From assembly GCF_001612555.1 (NCBI RefSeq), contig NZ_CP015110.1, positions 1,364,001-1,428,000 on the forward strand: 64,000 nt of DNA. Reading direction: 5' to 3'. Position numbers and translations under genes: made by a program. Shown here one piece after another: positions 10,112-18,755 of the stretch. The notes beneath the pieces were generated by a model that was not told the DNA's origin, made no database searches, and was given only the letters and a program-made list of their open reading frames with translations. Numbering within the stretch: the first letter of the stretch is position 1; each line of letters begins with the position of its first letter. This DNA comes from Acinetobacter sp. TGL-Y2 (GTDB taxonomy: Bacteria > Pseudomonadota > Gammaproteobacteria > Pseudomonadales > Moraxellaceae).

Positions 10112-10498
10112 ATGAGTAAAGTTGACACATTACAATTAGACGCATATCAATTAATAGAGAATTTTTTAAGTTATTTAAATAGCAAAAATTTCTCTAAACT
10201 TGAAAATGAATTTGAATTATCTTCTTCAATGTATGAGGAAATAACCGAAGAATTGGAGAGAAGCATTGAGCAAAAGGCTTATACTTTATCACTGACTCCA
10301 TATAATGAAATTGACAGTTCTAAAGCAAAAAACCCGAATAGGCCAATATTTACAATTGAAGAAACAGAAGATGACGGTGAATATATTGTTGAGTGTAATA
10401 TATATAATGAATCTAAGTTGACTGATCTAATTTTACAGGGATATTTGGAGTATGAGAATGGGAAAATTAAGTTTACATTACCTTTGTTCAAATCATGA
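10112..10498 (+). CDS. putative immunity protein for the adjacent Rhs toxin
   Basis: This acidic, soluble 128-residue protein has no signal peptide. Its ATG follows the rhs stop codon with no gap, and AAGGAAAGG inside the end of rhs serves as ribosome binding site, so toxin and this protein are translationally linked. Position directly 3' of an Rhs tip, small size and acidity are the usual marks of a cognate cytoplasmic immunity protein, which would block the toxin by binding it. The N-terminal half is helical and the C-terminal half (TIEETEDDGEYIVECNIY, then a GYLEYENGKIKF strand) looks like a small beta sheet, perhaps NTF2-like. I cannot name the family. Base composition is more AT-rich than the rhs core, as is typical of exchanged cassettes. 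Confidence 0.75.
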   Translation: MSKVDTLQLDAYQLIENFLSYLNSKNFSKLENEFELSSSMYEEITEELERSIEQKAYTLSLTPYNEIDSSKAKNPNRPIFTIEETEDDGEYIVECNIYNESKLTDLILQGYLEYENGKIKFTLPLFKS

Positions 10499-10547
10499 AA
10501 AAGTTTAGTAGTATAATATATGCTACTCAAAAATTTTAAAAACTGTT

Positions 10548-10580
10548 AAAAAGCCCGATAATTTTATATCGGGCTTTTTA
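10548..10580 (+). terminator. intrinsic terminator of the vgrG-rhs-immunity unit
   Basis: AAAAAGCCCGATA pairs with TATCGGGCTTTTT over a short AT loop, giving a G/C-rich stem followed by a T run. It closes the transcription unit about 50 bases after the immunity stop codon. Confidence 0.85.
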
Positions 10581-10657
10581 ATAGGGGGGTACCCGTACCC
10601 TGACTGAGACTTCTAAAAAGGAAGTGCAATAGAAAATGGTGGTTATAGAGGGGGCAT

Positions 10658-10870
10658 ATGGCTGAACTACGAAACCAGGTATTGAATCGTAGTGTAACTA
10701 CTCTTTCTAAAAGTCAAGGTCCATCAATACAAATGGATCCCGATGATCATAAAAAGACCTCAAGTCATGGGCATAACAGAAATGCTGGAAAAGATTATGG
10801 TGCTGATGTTAAATCACTAATTGATGCTGGTGATATGAGAAAGGCGATGGCTAAAGAAATACAAGATGTT
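10658..10870 (+). pseudogene. orphan Rhs C-terminal toxin fragment, cut by IS
   Basis: The frame opens at an ATG with GAGGGGG just upstream. It encodes about 70 residues of toxin-tip type, including MDPDDHKKTSSHGHNRNAG and a helix KSLIDAGDMRKAMAKEIQDV. This D-H-x2-T-x-S-x-G start followed by a LI-x-G-x6-A helix is common at the tips of Rhs and other polymorphic toxins. The match stops at IQDV. From about 10870 the frame runs into antisense transposase sequence, so its last 30 codons are not native. It probably is a displaced alternative rhs tip (an orphan module downstream of the active toxin) that lost its end and its immunity gene to an insertion or deletion. The toxin assignment is by pattern only. 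Confidence 0.7.
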
Positions 10871-11330
10871 TCTTACGTTGCCACTCAGCTTCACCTAAAA
10901 ACTTCAATCCAGTCGAATCTACAAGTAGATGCAATCCATCACTGCTTTTTTGGTAACTAATCGCAATATCAATATGCTTTTGTCGTCTGCATAGTGTGGA
11001 GTAATCTGGTGCTGTCCAACTTAAACCGCAGGGTTGAATAAGGCTTTGAACAAAGCCTGTGACCATAAGTAAAGAAAGTCGAAACAGAGATTTGATCATC
11101 AGACAACATTGAATCGCTGTGTCGGAATAGGTTTGATTTCGTCCATGCTTGTCTTGTGGCTGAGCATACCATTGAGTTGTAGGGTCAAACCAAATGGAGA
11201 TGTTTACTCTATTTATTAATGCTCGGTTATAAGAGGACCCATTTGTTGTGCGGTAAATTTTAGGCGCAGGTTTATTCATTCCGAAATTATATTGCTGAGC
11301 ATCTAAAGGTAGGGTTTGTGCAACAAAGCC
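10870..11330 (-). mobile_element. IS5-family fragment, 5' half of transposase only
   Basis: Antisense frame 10851-11279 encodes the first 138 or so residues of a DDE transposase nearly identical to the complete copy at 50980-52033 (both begin MNKPxPKIYRTTN and contain HIDIAISYQKSSDGLHLLVD). Homology stops after GEAEWQRKKH, so the catalytic C-terminal half and one end are missing. The surviving end, GTTTGTGCAACAAAGCC at 11314-11330, matches the terminal repeat of the intact copy. The break coincides with the end of the orphan toxin fragment, so a deletion through the IS probably removed the remainder of both. Confidence 0.9.
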
Positions 11331-11958
11331 GTTAAGAACTGAATAAATTAATTTTTCTTTATAAGTATTTTTTTGATTTTTTAATAAGTATCCTTTTTAG
11401 TGTACTTAATTATATTTTCATATTTTTTGTATTTGAAAACAATTGTATAACACTAATGCATCATGGGAGTAAGCGTGCTTAGGTCGGGAGAGAGCATGGC
11501 TGTATTCATTTAAAATTGAAGTCCTTCGAATACGCATAAATTATCATGAGAGCGTCTGCAAATGTTATATTGTTGAGCTACAAATTTATAAACAAAGTGG
11601 TCTTTGTTGCATTATTAGACAGTTTGATTTTATGACTAAAGCGCAACATTGTTTTTATGTCTTTGGTTTCATTAAATTTAGGGGATTTGAACTCATCCTA
11701 AAAATATAAAGTACTTTTGTTCTGACCAAATTTCTTTAATTCATCCTTCTTATTTGTTGTTGTGACTTGTAAATATTGAGGCTCGTTCAGAAAAAACTGC
11801 GGATATAAATATTTTTAATTTGAGTGGGTGTCTTTGTAAATAACCAAATATTTTACAGATATTTTCTCAATTTGAAATAGACGACTTCCGTAATGCTTCA
11901 TTTGCTGTTTATTTTTTACAATAGATGGGAATAAAATGAATCCATGAAAGAAGTCTAA
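11331..11958. other. AT-rich gene-poor stretch between two IS elements
   Basis: I see no convincing coding frame, RNA gene or recognisable repeat in these 630 bases. Short T-rich and A-rich runs are frequent. The position between an IS fragment and an intact IS, downstream of an orphan toxin piece, suggests decayed accessory sequence. That is inference from context only. Confidence 0.4.
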
Positions 11959-11975
11959 TAGACTTCTTTCATAAG

Positions 11976-12446
11976 TCATTTTTTATTCAGCTCCATGTTG
12001 TAAATTCCAGCAATTAAATTGAATCTTAAGCCCAGTCTTTTTCCACGGTTACGATATCGCTCAGCAAGAATTTTGAAAGTTTTCAAACTACCAAATATAT
12101 GCTCAATGCCAATTCTCCTTTTATTGATTTCTTGATTATACATTTTTAGCTCAGGATCCAGTTTGCAGCGCTTTTTTGCTTTTAATGGCAATAGGCTATT
12201 CGCATATACTGCATAAATCCCTTGATAGCCTTTATCTGCAAGAATGAAGGCACCTATAGGAATCTGATTCAAGTTACGTTTGAAGAGTTCAAAATCATGT
12301 ACAGCACCACGACTCGTGCATAAACTTAGAATTTTCTGAGTCTTATAATGAATGATGGCTTGAACTTTGAAAGTATGTGCCTTCTTCTTCCCACTATAGC
12401 TTTTCTTCTGTTTTTTTAGGCCTTTGTATTGTAATTTCTGTGGCAT
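11976..12446 (-). CDS. IS transposase, C-terminal frame (orfB)
   Basis: This frame holds the remainder of the DDE catalytic domain: the second aspartate in FILADKGYQGIYAVY, and the glutamate region in NKRRIGIEHIFGSLKTFKI. It overlaps orfA by about 50 bases and is in a different frame, so the active protein is expected to be a frameshift fusion of both. The nominal start at 12446 lies inside the shared region and is probably not used independently. Confidence 0.82.
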   Translation of the reverse strand: MPQKLQYKGLKKQKKSYSGKKKAHTFKVQAIIHYKTQKILSLCTSRGAVHDFELFKRNLNQIPIGAFILADKGYQGIYAVYANSLLPLKAKKRCKLDPELKMYNQEINKRRIGIEHIFGSLKTFKILAERYRNRGKRLGLRFNLIAGIYNMELNKK

Positions 12447-12789
12447 CTACGATCACCACATTCCAATCAATGCCTTCGCCTTCTGGCAAATCCTTTGGTA
12501 AATTAAATAAATTCGACTTGATGAGGCAGTCCTCTACGTGGCGGACGATTCTTGAAGCTGTAGGCTCTGAAACACCATAACTTGTTGCGACATGGAACAA
12601 TGTTCGGTATTCACGCCAATAACTTAAGCATAGAAGGATTTGATCTTCTATGCTCAATTTAGGTGGTCTGCCTTTGGCAGGAACATGCATATTAAGTTGC
12701 TCAACCATTAAATAAAAGGTTGACCATGAGATGCCTGTATATCGCTTGAACTGTGTTTCAGAAAGCTTTTTTGAATCGATGTATTTCAT
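12394..12789 (-). CDS. IS transposase, N-terminal frame (orfA)
   Basis: This frame encodes 131 residues: a helix-turn-helix region (GISWSTFYLMVEQL and SYGVSEPTASRIVRHVEDC) and the first catalytic aspartate in VVIVDATEITIQRPKK. It ends at KTEEKL just after an A7 run. The second frame continues the protein from the same point (QRPKK joining KSYSGKKKAHTFKVQ), so a ribosomal or transcriptional slip at the A run would fuse them into a full DDE transposase. The product cuts and pastes the element. No decay is visible, so it may be active. Confidence 0.85.
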   Translation of the reverse strand: MKYIDSKKLSETQFKRYTGISWSTFYLMVEQLNMHVPAKGRPPKLSIEDQILLCLSYWREYRTLFHVATSYGVSEPTASRIVRHVEDCLIKSNLFNLPKDLPEGEGIDWNVVIVDATEITIQRPKKTEEKL

Positions 12790-12893
12790 TCAAAGATTAT
12801 GCATGATTATTGAAGAGGCTTTGGTACAAATAATCGGCAAAAGATTGATTATTTTTTGATTTATGAAAGAGATCTAATGAATAAAAGTGTATG

Positions 12894-13718
12894 TTAACCA
12901 AAGACTATTAATAAAATAATTCCCAATACCACACGATACCAAGCAAATATTCTTAAGGTATGTTTTTCTACAAATTTAACCAAAGCTTTGACGACAAGTA
13001 AGGCTGCAATAAATGCAGCGACAAAACCAACAACAATATTCATCATATTGTCTGAGGTTAATACACTTGCATTGCGAATGAGGTCATAGCTTGCTGCACC
13101 GAGCATGGTCGGCATCGCCAGGAAAAAAGAAAACTCTGTAGCTGCTTTACGTGATAAGCCTGACAGCATGCCACCAATAATAGTTGCACCTGAGCGAGAT
13201 GTGCCAGGAATCATGGCAAGGCATTGTGCAAGACCAATAATGATGGCTTGCTTTAAGTTAATATCCGTGGCTTCAATAGTTTTAGGCTCAAACTTTCTTG
13301 CTTCAACTGCAAAAATAACAAGTCCACCAAAGATCAGTGCACAAGCGACAACAATAGGGCTAAACAAGACGTGTTTAATAAAATCGACAGCTAATATTCC
13401 AATAACTACGGCAGGAAGAAAGGCGACCAATACATTGAAGGCAAAGCGTCTGGCATGCGCATCGCCAGAAAAAAAGCCTTGAACCAATGCGATAATTTTT
13501 TCTCGATACAACCAGCAAACGGCAAGAATAGCCCCCAATTGAATAACGACTTCGAAAGCACGTCCAGAATCCGATTGGAAATCAATCAGGTGACCAAAAA
13601 GTATTAAATGTCCTGTACTGGAAATGGGTAAAAACTCGGTTAGACCTTCAATCAATCCCAAAAATAAGGCTTTAAACAGTTCAAAATTTTCCATATATGT
13701 CATCATTATCGTCATCAT
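12894..13718 (-). CDS. uppP: undecaprenyl-diphosphatase UppP
   Basis: UppP (BacA) is an inner-membrane enzyme that dephosphorylates undecaprenyl pyrophosphate to recycle the lipid carrier of peptidoglycan and other envelope polymers. Overexpression gives bacitracin resistance in other species. Both family signatures are present, [14 protein letters not shown] near the N-terminus and PGTSRSG near the middle, along with about eight hydrophobic membrane segments and the usual length. I use the ATG at 13718, which has AAGGA eight bases upstream. A shorter start at MENFELF (13694) is also possible. The gene stands alone, its end close to the IS on the left. Confidence 0.95.
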   Translation of the reverse strand: MMTIMMTYMENFELFKALFLGLIEGLTEFLPISSTGHLILFGHLIDFQSDSGRAFEVVIQLGAILAVCWLYREKIIALVQGFFSGDAHARRFAFNVLVAFLPAVVIGILAVDFIKHVLFSPIVVACALIFGGLVIFAVEARKFEPKTIEATDINLKQAIIIGLAQCLAMIPGTSRSGATIIGGMLSGLSRKAATEFSFFLAMPTMLGAASYDLIRNASVLTSDNMMNIVVGFVAAFIAALLVVKALVKFVEKHTLRIFAWYRVVLGIILLIVFG

Positions 13719-14008
13719 TTTTGGATTCCTTTTAATCTATTTTTTGTTGTTTATAAATAAAAAAGAATCAAATTTTACGAAAATTTTACGCTATACGTAT
13801 TCTTATAAATAGAGAGTTTACGCCTTGTTTTCACATACTAAGCCGTGGAATATCCCAGTGTTTAGGATTAAAAAATGAGTGCGATACTGATAGCACATCA
13901 AAAAGTACAGCATCCAAAAATATGCTTCATACAAATACTTAAAAATCTTACATATACCAATATCACAAAGAGGTCTATTTCTCACTGTTTAAAAGGGAAT
14001 GAAATACC

Positions 14009-15733
14009 ATGTTAGTGTTTATTTTACTTTTGGTTGTTGTGATTGTTCTCGCTTATCCTTTGGGTAAGTATCTTGCGGCAATCATGCAAAATCGTGAGAT
14101 GAAAATTGATCCCATATTTAATTGGATTGAAAAACCAATCTATGCGGTGTTGGGGACAAATCCTAAAATTGGCATGAACGTGAAGACTTATTCACTGAGT
14201 TTTGTGCTGAGTTGTTTGGTGCTAGGCGCAGCTACTTGGGTTTTATTTATGACTCAAGCTAGCCTACCACTTAATCCCAATAACGCACCGAATATGTCAT
14301 GGGATTTGGCGTTACATAGCATGATTTCATTTTTAACCAATACCAATCAGCAACATTATTCAGGACAGGCTCAACTGTCTTATTTGTCGCAAATGGTGGG
14401 TATTGTGGGTATGCAAATCATTACCCCCATGATGGGTTTGGCAATGGTTGTCGCAACCGTTCGAGCATTGTTCTATAAACACTCGAATGCATTGTCAGAA
14501 GCAGATCAGAATGCAAGTTTTAGTACCAAAGTTCAGAAAATTAATATCGGTAACTATTGGGCAGATGTGATTCGCCCAACGTTTCGTTTTTTAATTCCGC
14601 TGTGTATGGTTTGGTCGCTATTGCTGAATAGCCAAGGTGTGCCATCTACATTTCAGGGTGGCCCTGAAGTGCAAGTTGTCGACCAAACTGCCGAATTACA
14701 AACACAAAAAATTCCATTAGGCCCAGTTGCACCGATGGTGGCGATTAAACAGCTTGGCAGTAATGGTGGTGGTTGGTATGGACCGAATAGCAGTGTACCA
14801 CTGGAAAATCCAACGCCGTTATCTAACTTTTTAGAAATGTTAGCGATTCTACTGATTCCAGTTTCTGTGATTTTCATGTTGGGTTTTTTCACTAAACGCG
14901 CAAAATTTGCAGGCTTTGTTTTTGCTTCAATGTTACTGATGTCCGTCATTTCAGCAAGTAGTGCAATTTGGTCTGAAAGTCTTTCATCTACAGCGACACA
15001 GCTTTATGCAATGGAAGGTAAAGAAGTTCGTTTTGGTGAGGCATCTTCTGCACTTTGGGCAGCTGTGACCACGCAAGTGAATAATGGCTCTGTCAACATG
15101 ATGCATGATTCATCTGCACCATTCACTGGCTTTGTGGCTTTAGCCAATATGCTGATTAATGCCATTTGGGGCGGGATTGGTTGCGGTTTACAGCAATTTA
15201 TTATCTATCTGTTTTTGGCGGTATTTGTTGCGGGTTTAATGACAGGACGTACCCCTGAATTATTTGGTCGAAAAATTGAAGCGGGTGAAATTAAATTACT
15301 GGCGGTGGTGATATTAATCCAGCCGATTGTAATTTTAAGTTTAACAGCTGTGACTTTATTTTTCCCTGAATTGACAGGCAATAGTAATCCGCAATATCAC
15401 GCTGTTTCACAAGTGCTGTATGAATATGTTTCTGCATTTGCCAATAACGGTTCAGGCTTTGAAGGTTTGGCAGATAACACCGTATGGTGGAATGTCAGCT
15501 GTGGTCTGGCTTTATTATTGGGTCGTTTCCCGACGCTGATTATTCCATTATGGATTGCAGCACGTTTAGCCGCGAAACGTCAGGCACCTGAAAGCAGCGG
15601 GAGTTTAAAAGTTGAAACGCCAACCTTTGCGTTCACGCTCATTGCCATTGTGGTGATGTTAACTTTATTACAATTTATGCCAGTCCTCGTCTTAGGGCCG
15701 ATTGCTGATCATCTGTTATTGGTACAAGGTTAA
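14009..15733 (+). CDS. kdpA: potassium-transporting ATPase subunit KdpA
   Basis: KdpA is the membrane subunit that forms the K+ filter and channel of the high-affinity Kdp pump. The 574-residue protein has about ten hydrophobic segments, and the filter-type loops are visible (SFLTNTNQQHYSGQ, NGGGWYGPNSSVPLENP, FANNGSGFEG). Length matches the family. It is the first gene of kdpABC and kdpB begins about ten bases after its stop. I saw no kdpF-like small frame immediately upstream. The 290 bases before it, shared with divergent uppP, must hold the promoter, which in other bacteria is switched on by KdpE at low K+. Confidence 0.97.
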   Translation: MLVFILLLVVVIVLAYPLGKYLAAIMQNREMKIDPIFNWIEKPIYAVLGTNPKIGMNVKTYSLSFVLSCLVLGAATWVLFMTQASLPLNPNNAPNMSWDLALHSMISFLTNTNQQHYSGQAQLSYLSQMVGIVGMQIITPMMGLAMVVATVRALFYKHSNALSEADQNASFSTKVQKINIGNYWADVIRPTFRFLIPLCMVWSLLLNSQGVPSTFQGGPEVQVVDQTAELQTQKIPLGPVAPMVAIKQLGSNGGGWYGPNSSVPLENPTPLSNFLEMLAILLIPVSVIFMLGFFTKRAKFAGFVFASMLLMSVISASSAIWSESLSSTATQLYAMEGKEVRFGEASSALWAAVTTQVNNGSVNMMHDSSAPFTGFVALANMLINAIWGGIGCGLQQFIIYLFLAVFVAGLMTGRTPELFGRKIEAGEIKLLAVVILIQPIVILSLTAVTLFFPELTGNSNPQYHAVSQVLYEYVSAFANNGSGFEGLADNTVWWNVSCGLALLLGRFPTLIIPLWIAARLAAKRQAPESSGSLKVETPTFAFTLIAIVVMLTLLQFMPVLVLGPIADHLLLVQG

Positions 15734-15744
15734 GGGTGAGTACA

Positions 15745-17781
15745 ATGAATCATTCAAAACAATCTATTCAGAATCAAAAAAACACTTCAACTTTATTCCA
15801 AGCTGAAGCGTGGAAAAATGCATGTATTAAATTACTTCCACAACACATGATTAGAAATCCTGTCATGGCAATTGTATGGCTGGGCACTATTATCACTTTT
15901 CTCAGCACCTTGATGGGTAAAGCTGACTTGCTCTTTGGCTTATTGGTCACCTTTATTTTATTTGTCACTGTACTGTTTGCCAATTATGCAGAAGCGGTGG
16001 CGGAAGCCAAAGGTCGTGGTCAAGCATCATCCTTAAGACAGGCACGTCAGAATTTGACTGCTCGCCTGATTCAACATAAAGATGATACTGATGGTAAACA
16101 AATTGCCGCCTCTTTATTGAAAATGCATGACCTGATCGAAGTTCGTGCAGGAGAGTTGATTCCAGCTGATGGCGAGATTATTTATGGTTTTGCCACCATT
16201 AACGAAGCGGCGGTTACGGGTGAGTCTGCACCTGTATTACGTGAAGCAGGCACAGACAAATCGGGCGTGATAGGGGGTACTAAAGTCCTCACTGACCGTA
16301 TAGTGGTACAAATAACGGCCGAAGCAGGACATAGTTTCTTAGACCGTATGATTGCTTTGGTTGAAGGTTCTAACCGTCAAAAAACCCCCAACGAAATTGC
16401 ATTGGGTATTTTACTGACCGTGATGACTGTGACTTTTATCGTCGTGGTAGGGAGTCTGCCTTTTATTGGGCATTTTCTGAATATTGAAATTAATCCAATT
16501 CTATTGGTTGCATTGTTGGTGTGTCTCATTCCAACCACGATTGGCGGCTTGTTGCCTGCCATTGGGATTGCGGGGATGAACAGAGCCTTAAAAGCGAATG
16601 TCATTGCCAAGTCAGGTAAAGCAGTTGAAGTGGCGGGTGATGTGGATGTGTTGTTGCTGGATAAAACAGGCACCATTACTTATGGTGACCGTCAGGCAAC
16701 CGCATTTTATCCGCTCGCAGGTGTGACCGAATCAGAGCTTCGTCAAGCTGCGGTATTGACTTCACTTGCAGATCCGACACCTGAAGGTAAGTCTGTGGTG
16801 TCTTTGGCAAAAGAATTGGGTGAGCGTATCGTTGACCCAGATCAGGCAGCATTTATTGCCTTTAGTGCATCAACCCGTATTTCAGGGGTGAATTTGTCCG
16901 ATGGTCATCAAATACGTAAAGGGGCATTGGATGCGATTCTTAAATTTGCATCGCAAAACCTTGAAAACCATAGCGAGTTAAAAGCCCGTGTAGAGCAAGT
17001 CGCATCGAAAGGCGCAACACCGTTAGTGGTGGCAAAAGATCAAAACCTTTTAGGGGTGATAGAACTTTCTGATGTGATTAAGCAAGGTATTAAGGAAAAA
17101 TTTGCACGCTTACGTGAAATGGGCATCAAAACCGTCATGATCACAGGGGACAACCCACTCACTGCGGCAGCCATTGCAGCGGAAGCAGGCGTGGATGATT
17201 ATATTGCTGAAGCAAGACCTGAAGATAAACTGAATTGTATTCGTGCAGAACAAAATAAAGGACATTTGGTGGCCATGGTCGGGGATGGTACTAACGATGC
17301 ACCTGCTTTGGCACAAGCAGATATCGGGCTTGCCATGAATTCAGGTACGCAAGCGGCGAAAGAAGCAGGCAATATGGTGGATTTAGATTCAGATCCCACC
17401 AAATTACTGGCAGTTGTAGAAATTGGGAAACAGCAGTTGATTACCCGAGGGGCGTTAACGACTTTCTCTTTGGCAAATGATGTGTCGAAGTACTTTGCCA
17501 TTTTACCTGCACTATTCGTTGCCGCTATTCCGCAAATGGATGTCTTGAATGTCATGCAATTGGGCAGCTCTGAAAGTGCCATTCTTTCAGCACTTATTTT
17601 TAATGCCATGATCATTCCATTACTGATTCCCATTGCATTACGTGGGGTGAAGTTTAAACCGTCAACATCTACACAATTGTTACGCCGTAATATGTTGATT
17701 TATGGTCTGGGTGGGGTGTTGTTGCCATTCGTTGCAATCAAATTGATTGATCTGATGATTAGTCCATTGTTGTCACTTTAA
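15745..17781 (+). CDS. kdpB: potassium-transporting P-type ATPase subunit KdpB
   Basis: KdpB hydrolyses ATP to drive K+ uptake through KdpA. P-type ATPase marks are all present: the phosphatase loop VTGESAPVLRE, the phosphorylation site LLLDKTGTITYGDR, the nucleotide-binding region, and the hinge MVGDGTNDAPALAQAD. I place the start at the ATG at 15745 because GGTGA precedes it at ideal distance. A GTG at 15736 in the same frame is the alternative and adds three residues. It is tightly coupled to kdpA upstream and kdpC downstream. Confidence 0.97.
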   Translation: MNHSKQSIQNQKNTSTLFQAEAWKNACIKLLPQHMIRNPVMAIVWLGTIITFLSTLMGKADLLFGLLVTFILFVTVLFANYAEAVAEAKGRGQASSLRQARQNLTARLIQHKDDTDGKQIAASLLKMHDLIEVRAGELIPADGEIIYGFATINEAAVTGESAPVLREAGTDKSGVIGGTKVLTDRIVVQITAEAGHSFLDRMIALVEGSNRQKTPNEIALGILLTVMTVTFIVVVGSLPFIGHFLNIEINPILLVALLVCLIPTTIGGLLPAIGIAGMNRALKANVIAKSGKAVEVAGDVDVLLLDKTGTITYGDRQATAFYPLAGVTESELRQAAVLTSLADPTPEGKSVVSLAKELGERIVDPDQAAFIAFSASTRISGVNLSDGHQIRKGALDAILKFASQNLENHSELKARVEQVASKGATPLVVAKDQNLLGVIELSDVIKQGIKEKFARLREMGIKTVMITGDNPLTAAAIAAEAGVDDYIAEARPEDKLNCIRAEQNKGHLVAMVGDGTNDAPALAQADIGLAMNSGTQAAKEAGNMVDLDSDPTKLLAVVEIGKQQLITRGALTTFSLANDVSKYFAILPALFVAAIPQMDVLNVMQLGSSESAILSALIFNAMIIPLLIPIALRGVKFKPSTSTQLLRRNMLIYGLGGVLLPFVAIKLIDLMISPLLSL

Positions 17782-17801
17782 TATGTGTGAGGATGATAAA
17801 A

Positions 17802-18434
17802 ATGAATATTGAAAATGATCTATTGCAAAACAATCCATTGGGAAAAAGTCAATTGATTGATTCATCGCCGGCTGGCTTAACCCGTGCATCTATTGGCTTA
17901 AGCATTGTTGCCTTGGGGCTGTGTGGTTTTGTCTACAGTTCAGTTGCAACAGGACTGGGGCAAGCGATCTTTCCGCATCAAGCCAATGGCAGTTTAATTG
18001 TGCAAAATGATCAGGTTGTGGGTTCAAGTCTGGTTGCACAGCCTTTTGTTCAGGCACAGTATTTTCAGCCACGCCCATCGGCTTCAAATTATGATCCGAT
18101 GGCAATGGCAGGGAGTAATATGGCGAGAACCAATCCAGCTTTGCACCACGCGGTAGATGAACGCTTAAATAAAATTTCAGCACAGGAAAAAATTGAGAAG
18201 TCAGCAATTCCTGCGGATTTGGTGACGGCTTCAGGCAGTGGGATAGACCCTGATATTGGTCTGCAGTCGGCATTGATTCAGGTCAAACGTGTTGCACAAG
18301 CAAGACAGATTTCTGAGCAAGATGTACTGAAACAGGTACAGCATCATACAGTTCAACTCACTTTAGGTGTTTTGGGGGTTGAACGTGTAAATGTATTAGC
18401 ATTGAATTTGGCTTTGGATCGGATGGTTAAATGA
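17802..18434 (+). CDS. kdpC: potassium-transporting ATPase subunit KdpC
   Basis: KdpC is the single-pass subunit that stabilises the KdpFABC complex and helps K+ binding. It has one N-terminal membrane helix (ASIGLSIVALGLCGFVYSSV), then the periplasmic domain with the family pattern VAQPFVQAQYFQPRPSASNYDP and the ending DPDIGLQSALIQVKRVA. I chose ATG 17802, preceded by GAGGA at eight bases. A GTG at 17787 and ATG at 17793 are in frame too. It ends the structural operon. A three-hairpin element and about 320 bases separate it from kdpD. Confidence 0.95.
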   Translation: MNIENDLLQNNPLGKSQLIDSSPAGLTRASIGLSIVALGLCGFVYSSVATGLGQAIFPHQANGSLIVQNDQVVGSSLVAQPFVQAQYFQPRPSASNYDPMAMAGSNMARTNPALHHAVDERLNKISAQEKIEKSAIPADLVTASGSGIDPDIGLQSALIQVKRVAQARQISEQDVLKQVQHHTVQLTLGVLGVERVNVLALNLALDRMVK

Positions 18435-18593
18435 ATCAAAACGAATATTTGAGAAATTAGAAAATATTAAGAGTTTAATTTTTAAAAGTTTATTTTGAAA
18501 AAATAGTCTAGTAAAAGCGAATATGTATAATCATAAAAGCTGGTACTGCCTGATATTACATTGAAAAGTTTAAATTAATTTGTATTGGTATTT

Positions 18594-18683
18594 GTTACTT
18601 TGAAGGATCAAAGTAACCAAAATCCTTTATTGGGCCGAAGGGACTGCCTTGTCCCTCTGCCCAACGGTGGCATCCATGCCACC
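18594..18683. repeat. three consecutive perfect hairpins between kdpC and kdpD
   Basis: Three inverted repeats follow one another. The first is GTTACTTTGA, loop AGGA, TCAAAGTAAC (18594-18617). The second is TTGGGC enclosing GGGAC/GTCCC and closing with GCCCAA (18630-18664). The third is GGTGGCAT, CC, ATGCCACC (18666-18683). The block is far more GC-rich than its surroundings and has no T run, so it resembles a dispersed intergenic repeat or an RNA-structured element, not a plain terminator. The rest of the 18435-18755 gap shows nothing else. Confidence 0.8.
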
Positions 18684-18755
18684 AATCAGGATAGTCAAAC
18701 CGATTTGGAATTTTTTGAACTATGAATTTTTAATCTATAAATAAAGATTATTTCT

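Larger units (their letters stand above)
11959..12874 (-). mobile_element. complete IS of the IS5 superfamily with two overlapping frames
   Basis: Ends are inverted: TAGACTTCTTTCATAAGTCA at the left and, read from the other strand, GATCTCTTTCATAAATCA at the right. TAA flanks both sides (11956-11958 and 12875-12877) and could be a 3-bp target duplication, although exact ends could shift by two bases. Inside are two overlapping antisense frames joined at an A7 run. Size and layout fit a small IS5-superfamily element that makes its transposase by frameshifting. Confidence 0.85.

Noticed and set aside
10658-10960. 100-residue open frame as an intact gene
   Set aside because: Its last 30 codons are antisense IS5 transposase sequence; only the first 70 or so codons are native toxin-like sequence.
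18594-18683. Hairpin block as a riboswitch
   Set aside because: No recognisable K+ or c-di-AMP aptamer consensus could be traced, there is no coupled terminator, and the stems are simple perfect palindromes.
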